From Candidatus Gastranaerophilales bacterium (GTDB lineage: Bacteria; Cyanobacteriota; Vampirovibrionia; Gastranaerophilales; Gastranaerophilaceae): DNA of 64,000 nt. The notes below the pieces were generated by a model that did no database searches, was not told where the DNA came from, and saw only the letters and a list, made by a program, of their open reading frames with translations. The stretch lies in assembly GCA_944324175.1 (NCBI GenBank), contig CALUVH010000004.1, positions 31,342 through 95,341 of the forward strand, in the 5' to 3' direction. Position numbers and translations under genes: made by a program. This document shows, piece after piece, positions 1 to 7,689 of the stretch (position 1 is the stretch's first letter; each line of letters starts with the position of its first letter).

Positions 1-1231
1 GGTCCCACAAGATTCCTGCCTCTTTTTGTATTATTTCTAGAGCTTGTGTTTTTTCCATTGCTTTTCGGTACGGTCTGTCTGAGGTCATAGCAGAGAATGC
101 ATCTGCTACAGCTATCACTCTAGAGCCAAGCGGAATTGATTGACCTTTTAGCCCCTCTGGTGTGCCAGAACCGTCATAGCGTTCTGTTTGATAAGTTATG
201 TAAGGTACAACTTCGGAAAGAAAGTTAATATTCATAAGGAAGTGTACTCCTATATTAGAATGATTTTTAATTCTTTTTAAGTCTTCCTGTGAAAGTTTAC
301 CGTTACTTGTGAACATTTTTTCAGGTATTGCGATTTTACCAATATTTAATAACAGTCCTGCGTAGTAAATCAGGTCGGTTGTTTTTTCATTAAGTCCCAG
401 TTCGCGACAGATTTTTCTGGCAAGCTCTGCTGTGTTTTTAGAATGTGAAACTTTATACTGAACTTTTGCATCGACGGCATTAGCAAGGCGTTCTACAAAA
501 ATTTGTTGATAATCACAAAGATCTCCTATTAATGCTGTCAATTCAGCTCTTATGTGTTGTAAATCTCCCACTGTAGAATTTTCATCTGCAATAAGTTTAT
601 TTGTTATGTCAACTTCGCTTTGTAGTGTTGTTGAAGTTGCAAATAACGTTGCTATACTCTCAATCAATTCTATATATTCTTTAGGAATTTCTTTTTCGGT
701 AAATAATGTGATTACACCTGCTGTTTTCAAATGGCTGTCCATAGGAACTGCTACAAAATTATTTCTTATTATTAATTCTTTTTGATTGAATGTTTCAAGC
801 GCGATGTCGTAACTTTCAGGATGCTCCACTCCTGCGACTCCTGCTAACGATAGTTGTCTGTCACCACTTTCAATTCCTTTTGCAATATCTTTATTAAGGT
901 AGATTTGGCAATTCCCAATATCCAACATTTGAGCTATTGATTGAGCAATTGATGTATATATCGCATAATCTTCCTTTGAATTGAAACTTAATACACAAAG
1001 TGTATTTTGCATAGAGTAAATTGAAATCAATTCGGATAATTGATTTTTCAATCCCTGTTTTTTATCTTTCACATTGGTACTTATTTTACGTGCCAAATCT
1101 TCAGATATTAAATGTTCTGAGATAAAATCACCAAGATTTAGTGCAAAAATTTCTTCTATAGGATCCTGTCCCATAAGATATTCAGATTGTCCGAATAAGG
1201 ATACACCATTTTGCAAATCTTTATTGTCCAT
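1..1231 (-). CDS. GAF plus degenerate HD-GYP domain protein (3' end outside window)
   Basis: About 410 residues are visible and the C-terminus runs off the window. Residues ~40-190 look like a GAF-type sensor domain and ~225-410 like an HD-GYP domain, the family that hydrolyses cyclic di-GMP. The tail of the fold is well kept (IPLGSRVIAVADAFSAM then TSDRPYRKAM), but the metal-binding HD pair is replaced: the usual LLHDIGK reads LLLNIGK (Leu295, Asn296), the HHE before the DGSG loop reads YQTE, and GYP reads GTP (356-358). It is therefore probably not an active phosphodiesterase and may act as a sensor or scaffold (inference). The ATG at 1231 has an AAGGAA ribosome site just upstream. Confidence 0.85.
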   Translation of the reverse strand, partial: MDNKDLQNGVSLFGQSEYLMGQDPIEEIFALNLGDFISEHLISEDLARKISTNVKDKKQGLKNQLSELISIYSMQNTLCVLSFNSKEDYAIYTSIAQSIAQMLDIGNCQIYLNKDIAKGIESGDRQLSLAGVAGVEHPESYDIALETFNQKELIIRNNFVAVPMDSHLKTAGVITLFTEKEIPKEYIELIESIATLFATSTTLQSEVDITNKLIADENSTVGDLQHIRAELTALIGDLCDYQQIFVERLANAVDAKVQYKVSHSKNTAELARKICRELGLNEKTTDLIYYAGLLLNIGKIAIPEKMFTSNGKLSQEDLKRIKNHSNIGVHFLMNINFLSEVVPYITYQTERYDGSGTPEGLKGQSIPLGSRVIAVADAFSAMTSDRPYRKAMEKTQALEIIQKEAGILWD

Positions 1232-1406
1232 GAAATTTCATTCCTTATCTACTACATGCCTTTGTCATTTTATACGGCATGTCTTGATTAAAACTTTAAT
1301 ACTTTTTACAAAATTTCATACTTTAGATGGACAAAAATTATTAATATTTAAAACAAAATACCACTGACTGACAGATAAAAACAGGTTTTTTAAGTTAACA
1401 ACGGCT

Positions 1407-1892
1407 TTAATAACCGATTAACCAGTTAAAAGGTACTGATTTTGCTGCCTGCTTACTAACTGTCACCATAGACTGAACTGCTGGAACCTCGATTACTTTT
1501 TCTGCTTTTTGTAAAAGATTTTGTTGCATCATTTTTGTATCGACGTTATTAAACGATTTTAATTTATCAAGATTGCTTTGCAATTCTGCATTTTCATCAT
1601 TAAGAGTTGTAATTTGGCGTGATAGTGTATTTAGAGTAAGCTCACAACTCATTGCAAAGTAGTAACTTACGAAAGCAACTAAAACGAGTATACCTAACAA
1701 GCCACATAATGTTTTGTTAACTTTTCTTATAGCCATAGCTTTAACCGAATCTTCTTGTTGAAAATATCCTTCAATAACCGGTGCATTTTGCTTTACAGGT
1801 TCATTTACATGTTGTCTTTGATATCTGTATGCATATGCATCTTCTGTTCTTACCCTTGCTGTGTTCAAAATTCCTACCCCAATTTTGTTCAA
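1407..1892 (-). CDS. FtsL-like cell-division membrane protein
   Basis: Small single-pass membrane protein of up to 161 residues: a ~60-residue polar N-terminus, one hydrophobic segment at about 62-82, then a heptad-like stretch (85-115) that could form a coiled coil, and a short tail. This size and topology, and a position 24 bases downstream of rsmH, match FtsL, which in many bacteria follows mraW/rsmH and partners FtsB and FtsQ at the septum. FtsL is poorly conserved in sequence, so the call rests on context and topology. The listed start is a TTG without a clear ribosome site; a second TTG at 1868, preceded by TAGGA, is an equally good start. Confidence 0.6.
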   Translation of the reverse strand: MNKIGVGILNTARVRTEDAYAYRYQRQHVNEPVKQNAPVIEGYFQQEDSVKAMAIRKVNKTLCGLLGILVLVAFVSYYFAMSCELTLNTLSRQITTLNDENAELQSNLDKLKSFNNVDTKMMQQNLLQKAEKVIEVPAVQSMVTVSKQAAKSVPFNWLIGY

Positions 1893-1916
1893 AAGTTCAA
1901 CTATTAAATTTTTCAG

Positions 1917-2852
1917 TTACCGTCTTATGCACTTTGCTATCCTTAGTTTTGCGCTTCTTGAAGGCGGATTTTCTTTTATCTCCTCATCAGTCGCAATTAT
2001 TGGTTTTTTGTTAACTATCTCCAATATTGGTGGCGGACAGTGACAAATCATTTGAGTTTTATCACAATGGCACCTTTGCGAATGGTACTTGAATAAGTTT
2101 TTCACCAACCTATCCTCTAGTGAATGAAAACTTATCACACTTATTATAGCACCAAAGTCCAGTAAATCCAACACATCATTCAAGGTATTTTTTACATTTG
2201 TTAACTCTTGATTTACTTCAATCCTAATAGCCTGAAATACTCTTGTAGCGGGGTGAATGGAAGATTTTACATGTGGAGTACAATTTAGTATTAAATTCGC
2301 TAATTCACAAGTGGTTTCAAGCTTTTTGACCTTTCTCGTCTCAATAATTTTTTTTGCAATTCTTTTTGAAAATCTTTCTTCTCCATACTCAGAGAATATT
2401 CTGACGAGTTCATTTTCTGAATAAGAATTAACGACATCATAGGCAGAAAAATCAGCATCTTGATTAAAGCGCATGTCAAGCGGGGCTTGCTTTGAGAAGG
2501 AAAAACCACGCTCAGCTTTGTTAAATTGGTGGTAAGATGCTCCAAGATCAAAAAGTACTCCGCCTGTAATTTTTTCTATTCCGAGATTATGTAAAACTTT
2601 TTTAATATTTGAGTAGGAATCTTTTACTATTGTTAAGTTTTTGTAATCTTTTAATCTTTCTTGAGAAGCTTTTATCGCATCTTCATCAACATCAAAAGCA
2701 ATTAGTTTACCGTCAGGCTGTATTCTACTCAAAATAAGACCGCTGTGCCCACCTCCACCGAGTGTACAATCAACATATATTTTGCCGTTTTCGCAATTTA
2801 ATGCATCCACTGCTTCTTGTTTCATAACTGTATAATGTTTAAATTCTTCCAT
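1917..2852 (-). CDS. rsmH: 16S rRNA (cytosine(1402)-N(4))-methyltransferase
   Basis: SAM-dependent methyltransferase (formerly MraW) that modifies C1402 in the decoding centre of 16S rRNA. The N-terminal signature HYTVMKQEAVDAL is followed by the SAM-binding glycine loop DCTLGGGGHSG, then the family motifs FDLGASYHQF and ISFHSLEDRLVK, and the basic C-terminus NPPSRSAKLRIA. Length of 311 residues is usual. I placed the start at the ATG at 2852; a GTG three codons upstream (2861) is possible, and neither has a strong ribosome site. It lies between a small unknown gene and the FtsL-like gene, a remnant of a dcw-type order without mraZ. Confidence 0.96.
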   Translation of the reverse strand: MEEFKHYTVMKQEAVDALNCENGKIYVDCTLGGGGHSGLILSRIQPDGKLIAFDVDEDAIKASQERLKDYKNLTIVKDSYSNIKKVLHNLGIEKITGGVLFDLGASYHQFNKAERGFSFSKQAPLDMRFNQDADFSAYDVVNSYSENELVRIFSEYGEERFSKRIAKKIIETRKVKKLETTCELANLILNCTPHVKSSIHPATRVFQAIRIEVNQELTNVKNTLNDVLDLLDFGAIISVISFHSLEDRLVKNLFKYHSQRCHCDKTQMICHCPPPILEIVNKKPIIATDEEIKENPPSRSAKLRIAKCIRR

Positions 2853-2876
2853 ATTACACACTTTATCATGAAAAAA

Positions 2877-3122
2877 TTAATTAACAAAACCTGAAAAACC
2901 TTTATTGTCAAATATTTCAATAAATTTACTACAACTATACAATTTTTCAATATTGTTACTTGTAGAATCAATAATTTTAACGACTTCGTTAATTTCTTCT
3001 AATCGGTTTTCGGATATTCTTTTTAAAACAACGTCAAAGTCCTCGTTAGTTTGTTGGAATTTAATTGCGCTGTCGTCAATGCATTGCATCAGTATTAATA
3101 GTATATTGTTCCTAAATCCCAT
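2877..3122 (-). CDS. small hypothetical protein upstream of rsmH
   Basis: An 81-residue protein, rich in Ile, Asn and Glu, predicted mostly helical, with no signal peptide, membrane segment or motif I recognise. It ends 24 bases upstream of the chosen rsmH start (15 upstream of the alternative GTG start), which suggests co-transcription. A GAGG lies about 12 bases before the ATG, a wide spacing. I do not recognise the family; it occupies the place where mraZ often sits but does not look like MraZ, which has the AbrB fold. Confidence 0.55.
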   Translation of the reverse strand: MGFRNNILLILMQCIDDSAIKFQQTNEDFDVVLKRISENRLEEINEVVKIIDSTSNNIEKLYSCSKFIEIFDNKGFSGFVN

Positions 3123-3181
3123 TTTCTTAATATCCTCAAAAGACCAATAGAGTTAACACAGATTTCCTAGTTTCATATACG

Positions 3182-3220
3182 ACAAAACCTCAGAAAAATT
3201 TAATTTACCTGAGGTTTTGT
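3182..3220 (-). terminator. hairpin downstream of gltX
   Basis: A 12-bp stem (ACAAAACCTCAG at 3182-3193 with CTGAGGTTTTGT at 3209-3220) lies 24 bases after the gltX stop. There is no clean T run on the minus-strand side, so it may stabilise or process the 3' end rather than terminate by the intrinsic mechanism. Confidence 0.45.
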
Positions 3221-3243
3221 TAAGAAAAATTTACAAAATGTTT

Positions 3244-4707
3244 TTATTTTATGGCTTTTCTAACGCGTTTTAGGACTTTTTCTTTACCTAAAATAGCGAG
3301 TATTGCGGTCATGTCAGCTCCGCGAGTTCTACCCGTAACAGCAGCCCTGACAGCCCACATTGTGACTTTTGGTTTAATTCCCTGAGCTTTGAATTGAGCA
3401 CGGAATTCTTCTAGTTTTTCATGAAGACTTTCTTCACTAAAATCCCAATCCTGAGCTTGTTTTTCGAATTCTTTCAAAACATTTTGCGAAATTTCGGTAT
3501 CTAATACTTCAGTTTGCACTTCCGGCTCTATTTCAACGTCTTCACCGAAGAAATAAGTAACCGCATCTGTAATATCTGAAAGTATAGTAAGTGGTTCTCT
3601 TGTCACTTCTACCATTCTTGTATATTGAGCGTCAGTAAGTTCAGATAGGTCGTACTTAGTTAGATATGGCTTCAGTCTTTCCTTCAAATCTTCAATATCA
3701 AGCATTTTTATATAGTGACCATTCATCCAGTTCAATTTATCATATTCAAAAATTGAATTAGAAGATGAAATTTCATTAATTCTAAAATCTTGAGCTATTT
3801 CATCGACTGTTTTAATTTCTTGTCCATCAGATGGTGACCAGCCCAGTAATGCAACAAAATTGATTAAGGCGTCTGTGAGATAACCTTTTTCAACGAATTC
3901 AGATACAGCAGTTGCCCCATGACGTTTTGAAAGTTTGCTTCTGTCAGGTGCCAAAATCATTCCTAAATGACCAAATTTAGGTACTTCTGCGCCGAGTGCT
4001 TCGTATATCAAAATTTGTTTAAATGTGTTGGAGATATGATCTTCTCCTCTGATTATATGTGAGATTTTCATAAGCATATCATCAATTACTACTGCGAAAT
4101 TGTATGTTGGAGCTCCGTTGGATTTCATGATGACGAAATCTCCCAACAAATCTGTATCCATATGCAACTCACCTTTAACCATATCATCAAACTTTAAAAT
4201 AGATGAATCATGAAATGCTTTTTGAGCTTTTGCAATATTAAATCTCAACGCCGGTTTTCTACCTTCAGCGCGTAATTTTTTTTTCTGTTCTTCAGTTAAG
4301 TTTTCGCATTTTTTTGTATAAACGTAAGGTTTTTTATTTTTTGTAGCTTCTTCTTTTTCGGCTTCAAGTTCTTCTGGGGTGCAAAAACACTCATAAGCAA
4401 AACCATTTTCCAGTAATTTTTGAGCGTATTTTGGGTAGATATCAAATCTTTCGGATTGTGTATATGGTCCATATTCTCCACCTACATCAGGACCTTCATC
4501 CCAGTTAAGTCCAAGGGCTTTTAAACTGTCAAATATGTTGTCAATATAAGCCTGACTTGTTCTTTCGGCATCGGTATCCTCAATACGTAATACAAATTTA
4601 CCGTTGTTTTTCTTTGCAAAAAGATAATTAAACAAGGCTGTTCTAGCTGTACCTACATGTAAATTACCGCTTGGTGACGGTGCTATTCTAACTCTAACTT
4701 CTGACAT
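3244..4707 (-). CDS. gltX: glutamyl-tRNA synthetase
   Basis: Class I aminoacyl-tRNA synthetase of 487 residues charging tRNA-Glu. The N-terminus shows the class I signature region RIAPSPSGNLHVGTARTA (HVGT in place of HIGH), the central FVLRIEDTDAERT motif, and KLSKRHG as the KMSKS loop, followed by the helical anticodon-binding domain. The ATG follows AAGGAT. Cyanobacterial GltX is often non-discriminating and also supplies Glu-tRNA-Gln for amidation; whether this one does cannot be told from sequence alone. It appears to be a single-gene unit with ~150 non-coding bases before it. Confidence 0.97.
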   Translation of the reverse strand: MSEVRVRIAPSPSGNLHVGTARTALFNYLFAKKNNGKFVLRIEDTDAERTSQAYIDNIFDSLKALGLNWDEGPDVGGEYGPYTQSERFDIYPKYAQKLLENGFAYECFCTPEELEAEKEEATKNKKPYVYTKKCENLTEEQKKKLRAEGRKPALRFNIAKAQKAFHDSSILKFDDMVKGELHMDTDLLGDFVIMKSNGAPTYNFAVVIDDMLMKISHIIRGEDHISNTFKQILIYEALGAEVPKFGHLGMILAPDRSKLSKRHGATAVSEFVEKGYLTDALINFVALLGWSPSDGQEIKTVDEIAQDFRINEISSSNSIFEYDKLNWMNGHYIKMLDIEDLKERLKPYLTKYDLSELTDAQYTRMVEVTREPLTILSDITDAVTYFFGEDVEIEPEVQTEVLDTEISQNVLKEFEKQAQDWDFSEESLHEKLEEFRAQFKAQGIKPKVTMWAVRAAVTGRTRGADMTAILAILGKEKVLKRVRKAIK

Positions 4708-4860
4708 AATATCCTTCTTTCCTTAAAAATTTGGCGTTAGTGCAACAAAAAAGATATCACGGGCATGGATTATTTTCAAGTGATTTTTAAAAAGCATAAA
4801 TATTTTGTTATTTAAAGATTGAAAATTTCAAATTGTGCACTAAAGTCCGTGGAAATTCTT

Positions 4861-5256
4861 TTATGATCCTTTTTTTAAAGCTTCATCTAAAGCTTTTTCC
4901 AATACTTGGATTTTGTTTTCAAGAACTTCTATTTTAGATACGCTTGAGCTGTTTGCAACAGAGCCTTTTTCTAATTCTCTTCGGTAGGCTTTTGTCTTTT
5001 CTTGCATTGAATTATATAATGGGAGCAGGTAACAGATTCCTGCGATTTCTCCGAGCGCAAATAATACGACATACAACACAGGAGTTTTTATGTAAAAAGC
5101 ACTGACAGGTATGGTGATGTGAAGTTTTTCCGCCAAGAATGCTGCCCCTTGTGTGCTTACTATATCGACATGGGTAACACCTGTGATATTCATGGCTGCG
5201 AGTAGAATTATTGCTATCCAAGCCGTATAAGAAAGTAGTTTATAGATTAAATTCAT
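4861..5256 (-). CDS. small two-helix membrane protein with C-terminal coiled coil
   Basis: A 131-residue protein with two hydrophobic segments (about 5-25 and 58-80) separated by a short polar loop, followed by a charged C-terminal helix (~85-130) with heptad-like spacing. This layout resembles LapA-domain (DUF1049) proteins, but I cannot show homology. Its ATG overlaps the stop codon of the pseudouridine synthase gene (TAATG), with AGGAGG ahead of it inside the upstream gene, so the two are translationally coupled. Function unknown. Confidence 0.7.
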   Translation of the reverse strand: MNLIYKLLSYTAWIAIILLAAMNITGVTHVDIVSTQGAAFLAEKLHITIPVSAFYIKTPVLYVVLFALGEIAGICYLLPLYNSMQEKTKAYRRELEKGSVANSSSVSKIEVLENKIQVLEKALDEALKKGS

Positions 5257-6167
5257 TATGTCCTCCTGTTTTTGTAATAATTAAGAACTTTTTTGATTTT
5301 TTCATCCGGTTCAATTTCCAATGTTATTATCTCATCTTCAAATGGTTTTGTAAACTCAAGATAAAAAGACTGTAATACTTGTTCTTGAGTTTTAACTTTT
5401 CCTGAGCCTGCGCCATACATTGTGTCATTATAAATTGGGTGATTTTTATGACTCAGATGAACTCTTATTTGGTGTGTTCTTCCCGTGATTAGGGTAAGTT
5501 CGAGGTATGTCGCTTCATTATTGAACCTTTCAAGTACTTTAACTTTTGTGATGCTCTCTTTTCCTGTCTGAGAGATAAACATTTTGTTAGGTTGTTTTGG
5601 ATTCCTTGCTATTGGTAGAGTTATTTCATCTTCGTCTTTTTCATAATTTCCTTTTACGATAGCTCGATATTTTTTTGTGATGGTACGATTTTTTATTTGA
5701 TTTGCTAGAAAATTATGAGCGTCGTTATTTTTAGCAACCATTAAAAGTCCGGAGGTATTTCTGTCAAGTCGGTGTAAAATTCCAGGGCGCGTAATCCCGT
5801 TTATGTCAGAAAGATTATTTTTGTATTTATATAAAAGAGCGTTTACAAGAGTGTTTTCTTTTTCCGTACTTGTTGGATGGGTGAGCATCCCTGAAGGTTT
5901 GTTTACGACCAGCATATTTTCATCTTCATATATAATATCAAGTGGTATGTTTTGGGGAAAAATTTCTATTTTCTCCTCTTCACTTAGCTCAAATTCTATT
6001 TTGTCATTTTCTTTTAACATGTAGGATGGCTTTTTACAGCTATTGTTAACTTTTATATTACCGTTTTTTATTTCCGATTGAATTTTTGAGCGTGAAATTT
6101 TTAAAATTCCAGTCAGATAATTGTCTATTCTTTGATTTTCTTCGCTTTCGTCAATATAAATTATCAT
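5256..6167 (-). CDS. RluA-family rRNA pseudouridine synthase
   Basis: 303 residues. An S4 RNA-binding domain (~10-60: RIDNYLTG, SRSKIQ, IKVNN) is followed by the RluA catalytic domain, with the signature GILHRLDRNTSG whose Asp135 is the predicted nucleophile, and the late motif GRTHQIRVHL. It isomerises uridines in rRNA. The architecture matches RluD, which modifies the helix 69 loop of 23S rRNA, but RluC-type specificity cannot be excluded. It lies 18 bases after lspA in the same operon, a frequent neighbour pair, and overlaps the next gene by one base. Confidence 0.93.
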   Translation of the reverse strand: MIIYIDESEENQRIDNYLTGILKISRSKIQSEIKNGNIKVNNSCKKPSYMLKENDKIEFELSEEEKIEIFPQNIPLDIIYEDENMLVVNKPSGMLTHPTSTEKENTLVNALLYKYKNNLSDINGITRPGILHRLDRNTSGLLMVAKNNDAHNFLANQIKNRTITKKYRAIVKGNYEKDEDEITLPIARNPKQPNKMFISQTGKESITKVKVLERFNNEATYLELTLITGRTHQIRVHLSHKNHPIYNDTMYGAGSGKVKTQEQVLQSFYLEFTKPFEDEIITLEIEPDEKIKKVLNYYKNRRT

Positions 6168-6185
6168 ACCAAATGCCGTATTTTG

Positions 6186-6653
6186 TTACTTTGTCTTTTT
6201 AAGTAAGATTAATATTATTAGGACAATTACGCCTATATTTATGAAAATATCAGAAACATTAAATACAGGGAAATTGTTTATAAAACTAAGTTCAAAAAAA
6301 TCTCGTACATAGCCAAGAGTAATTCTTTCATGTAAATTGCCCGCGATACCTGCTGATAGTAGAGCAATAAAAAATAGGCTTTTCATGGAGATAGATTTTA
6401 TATGTTTTATAGCGTACAAAAAAAGTAGTACAAGTGCAATTACAGACAAAATAATCAAAATTTCTCTTGAGTCTTTTAGCAAGCTGAATGCGGCACCTGT
6501 GTTTTTTACGTAGTGAAGTGAAATAAAATCACTTGTAAATTTATATCCGTGTTTTATGTTGTAAACAACGAAGTTAGATAGTGATAAATTTGCATATATT
6601 AAAAATACATAACAGGTAATGAAATATATGAGATTACTTATCTTTTTGTTCAT
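6186..6653 (-). CDS. lspA: lipoprotein signal peptidase (signal peptidase II)
   Basis: Inner-membrane aspartyl protease that cleaves prolipoprotein signal peptides after lipidation. Four hydrophobic segments in 155 residues, the expected size. The motifs KNTGAAFSLL, GYVRDFFEL and FPVFNVSD are present; the catalytic dyad is predicted to be Asp118 and Asp135. The normally conserved GNxxDR motif reads GNLHER (105-110), an Asp-to-Glu change beside the active site. Its first 20 bases overlap the 3' end of the upstream secreted-protein gene, so the two are probably translated together. Confidence 0.95.
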   Translation of the reverse strand: MNKKISNLIYFITCYVFLIYANLSLSNFVVYNIKHGYKFTSDFISLHYVKNTGAAFSLLKDSREILIILSVIALVLLFLYAIKHIKSISMKSLFFIALLSAGIAGNLHERITLGYVRDFFELSFINNFPVFNVSDIFINIGVIVLIILILLKKTK

Positions 6654-7557
6654 CGTTAACCTCTGGTTTTACAAATTTATTTACAGGTATGACATTTACT
6701 CTTGACATAACAAATGCTATTCCGCTCATATAGACTTTAATACTTTGAGGGTCAGATTCATCCGGTATTTCAGCTCTTGTAATTCCAACCGATGCTATAT
6801 TATACTCATTTGTGTTGTCTGAGTTTGCTTTAAAAATTCTTTCGAGTGTATTGTTTTCCGGTAATTTTCTGTATACTTCATCAGAGCGACTTTGCGGATA
6901 GGTTATTTTTTCTTTTCCAATAGAGGCTACAACGACTGAATCATAAGGTGCTTCTACCGTTAGATTAGAAGTGTATTCTTTACCAGCTCCGACAAGTTCA
7001 GGTGCGTTAAGGTTTATTTGTAAATATCTCGCATCTCCATAGCTTAAGATAGTCTTCTCTTCAATCACGTTTTCTGAGGTGATTTTCCAATTTTGGCCTA
7101 TTTTCTCCAAGTAGTATACAGAATGAGCAAACCCATGTAGCTCACCGATAATTTCTATTTCACCGAGGGTTTCTTTTGATGTTGCAATAGCTTGTTCATA
7201 GGTCTCTACTGTTGCATAATTATTAGTTATGTTAATTGATTTTATCTCAGTAGTATAAGTTATATCAGGATAGCTTTTCCAAGTGTCTTTTATTAACTTG
7301 AAGTATACATCTTTTGAAAATCCGTCATTGTTGATGAAATCTTCTTTATACAAGGAGGATAGTCCCTCAAAATCTTTTTTGTTACAAAAAAGATTTTGCT
7401 TAGCAAGCAAATTTCTAATAGCTTTGAATTTTGTATTAATTTCTCGTGATTGTGATATTGTAGCTCGTGTCGCATCAAAAATTCCAGCTTCTGATGGTGG
7501 AGTTATAAATGAAAATAGAATTGTAATTGTGAGTAATAATAATAAATTTTTCTTCAT
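6634..7557 (-). CDS. secreted NTF2-like protein of unknown function
   Basis: 307 residues starting with a clear signal peptide (MKKNLLLLLTITILF, cleavage near PSEA/GIF at about 24). Residues ~45-165 read like a SnoaL/NTF2-type fold: two helices, then WKSYPDITYTTEIKSINI and strands ending in WKITSENV. The C-terminal half (~175-300) has strand-rich sequence typical of an exported beta domain. I chose the ATG at 7557 because it gives a signal peptide and lies just after a TATAAT box; a longer in-frame extension exists upstream but is implausible. First gene of the lspA operon and divergent from leuS. No recognised enzyme motif. Confidence 0.75.
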   Translation of the reverse strand: MKKNLLLLLTITILFSFITPPSEAGIFDATRATISQSREINTKFKAIRNLLAKQNLFCNKKDFEGLSSLYKEDFINNDGFSKDVYFKLIKDTWKSYPDITYTTEIKSINITNNYATVETYEQAIATSKETLGEIEIIGELHGFAHSVYYLEKIGQNWKITSENVIEEKTILSYGDARYLQINLNAPELVGAGKEYTSNLTVEAPYDSVVVASIGKEKITYPQSRSDEVYRKLPENNTLERIFKANSDNTNEYNIASVGITRAEIPDESDPQSIKVYMSGIAFVMSRVNVIPVNKFVKPEVNDEQKDK

Positions 7558-7567
7558 AATGTAGTTA

Positions 7568-7573
7568 ATTATA
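7568..7573 (-). promoter_or_regulatory. -10 box placing a near-leaderless start
   Basis: On the minus strand a TATAAT lies 10 bases before the ATG at 7557, with no Shine-Dalgarno sequence between. A normal start point about 7 bases after the box would leave a leader of only a few bases. The -35 region is weak. Confidence 0.5.
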
Positions 7574-7633
7574 CACAAAAAAACGGATTGCGTAATAGTA
7601 TAAATAAAGTAGTTTATGGTAAAAAATACAGAA

Positions 7634-7662
7634 TTGTTCATTTTTTTTATTTGTGCTAACAT
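7634..7662 (+). promoter_or_regulatory. putative leuS promoter
   Basis: TTGTTC (7634-7639), a 17-base spacer and TAACAT (7657-7662), 27 bases before the leuS ATG. Judged by eye. Confidence 0.45.
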
Positions 7663-7689
7663 TTTTTTACGATACAGAGGGAGAAAAAG

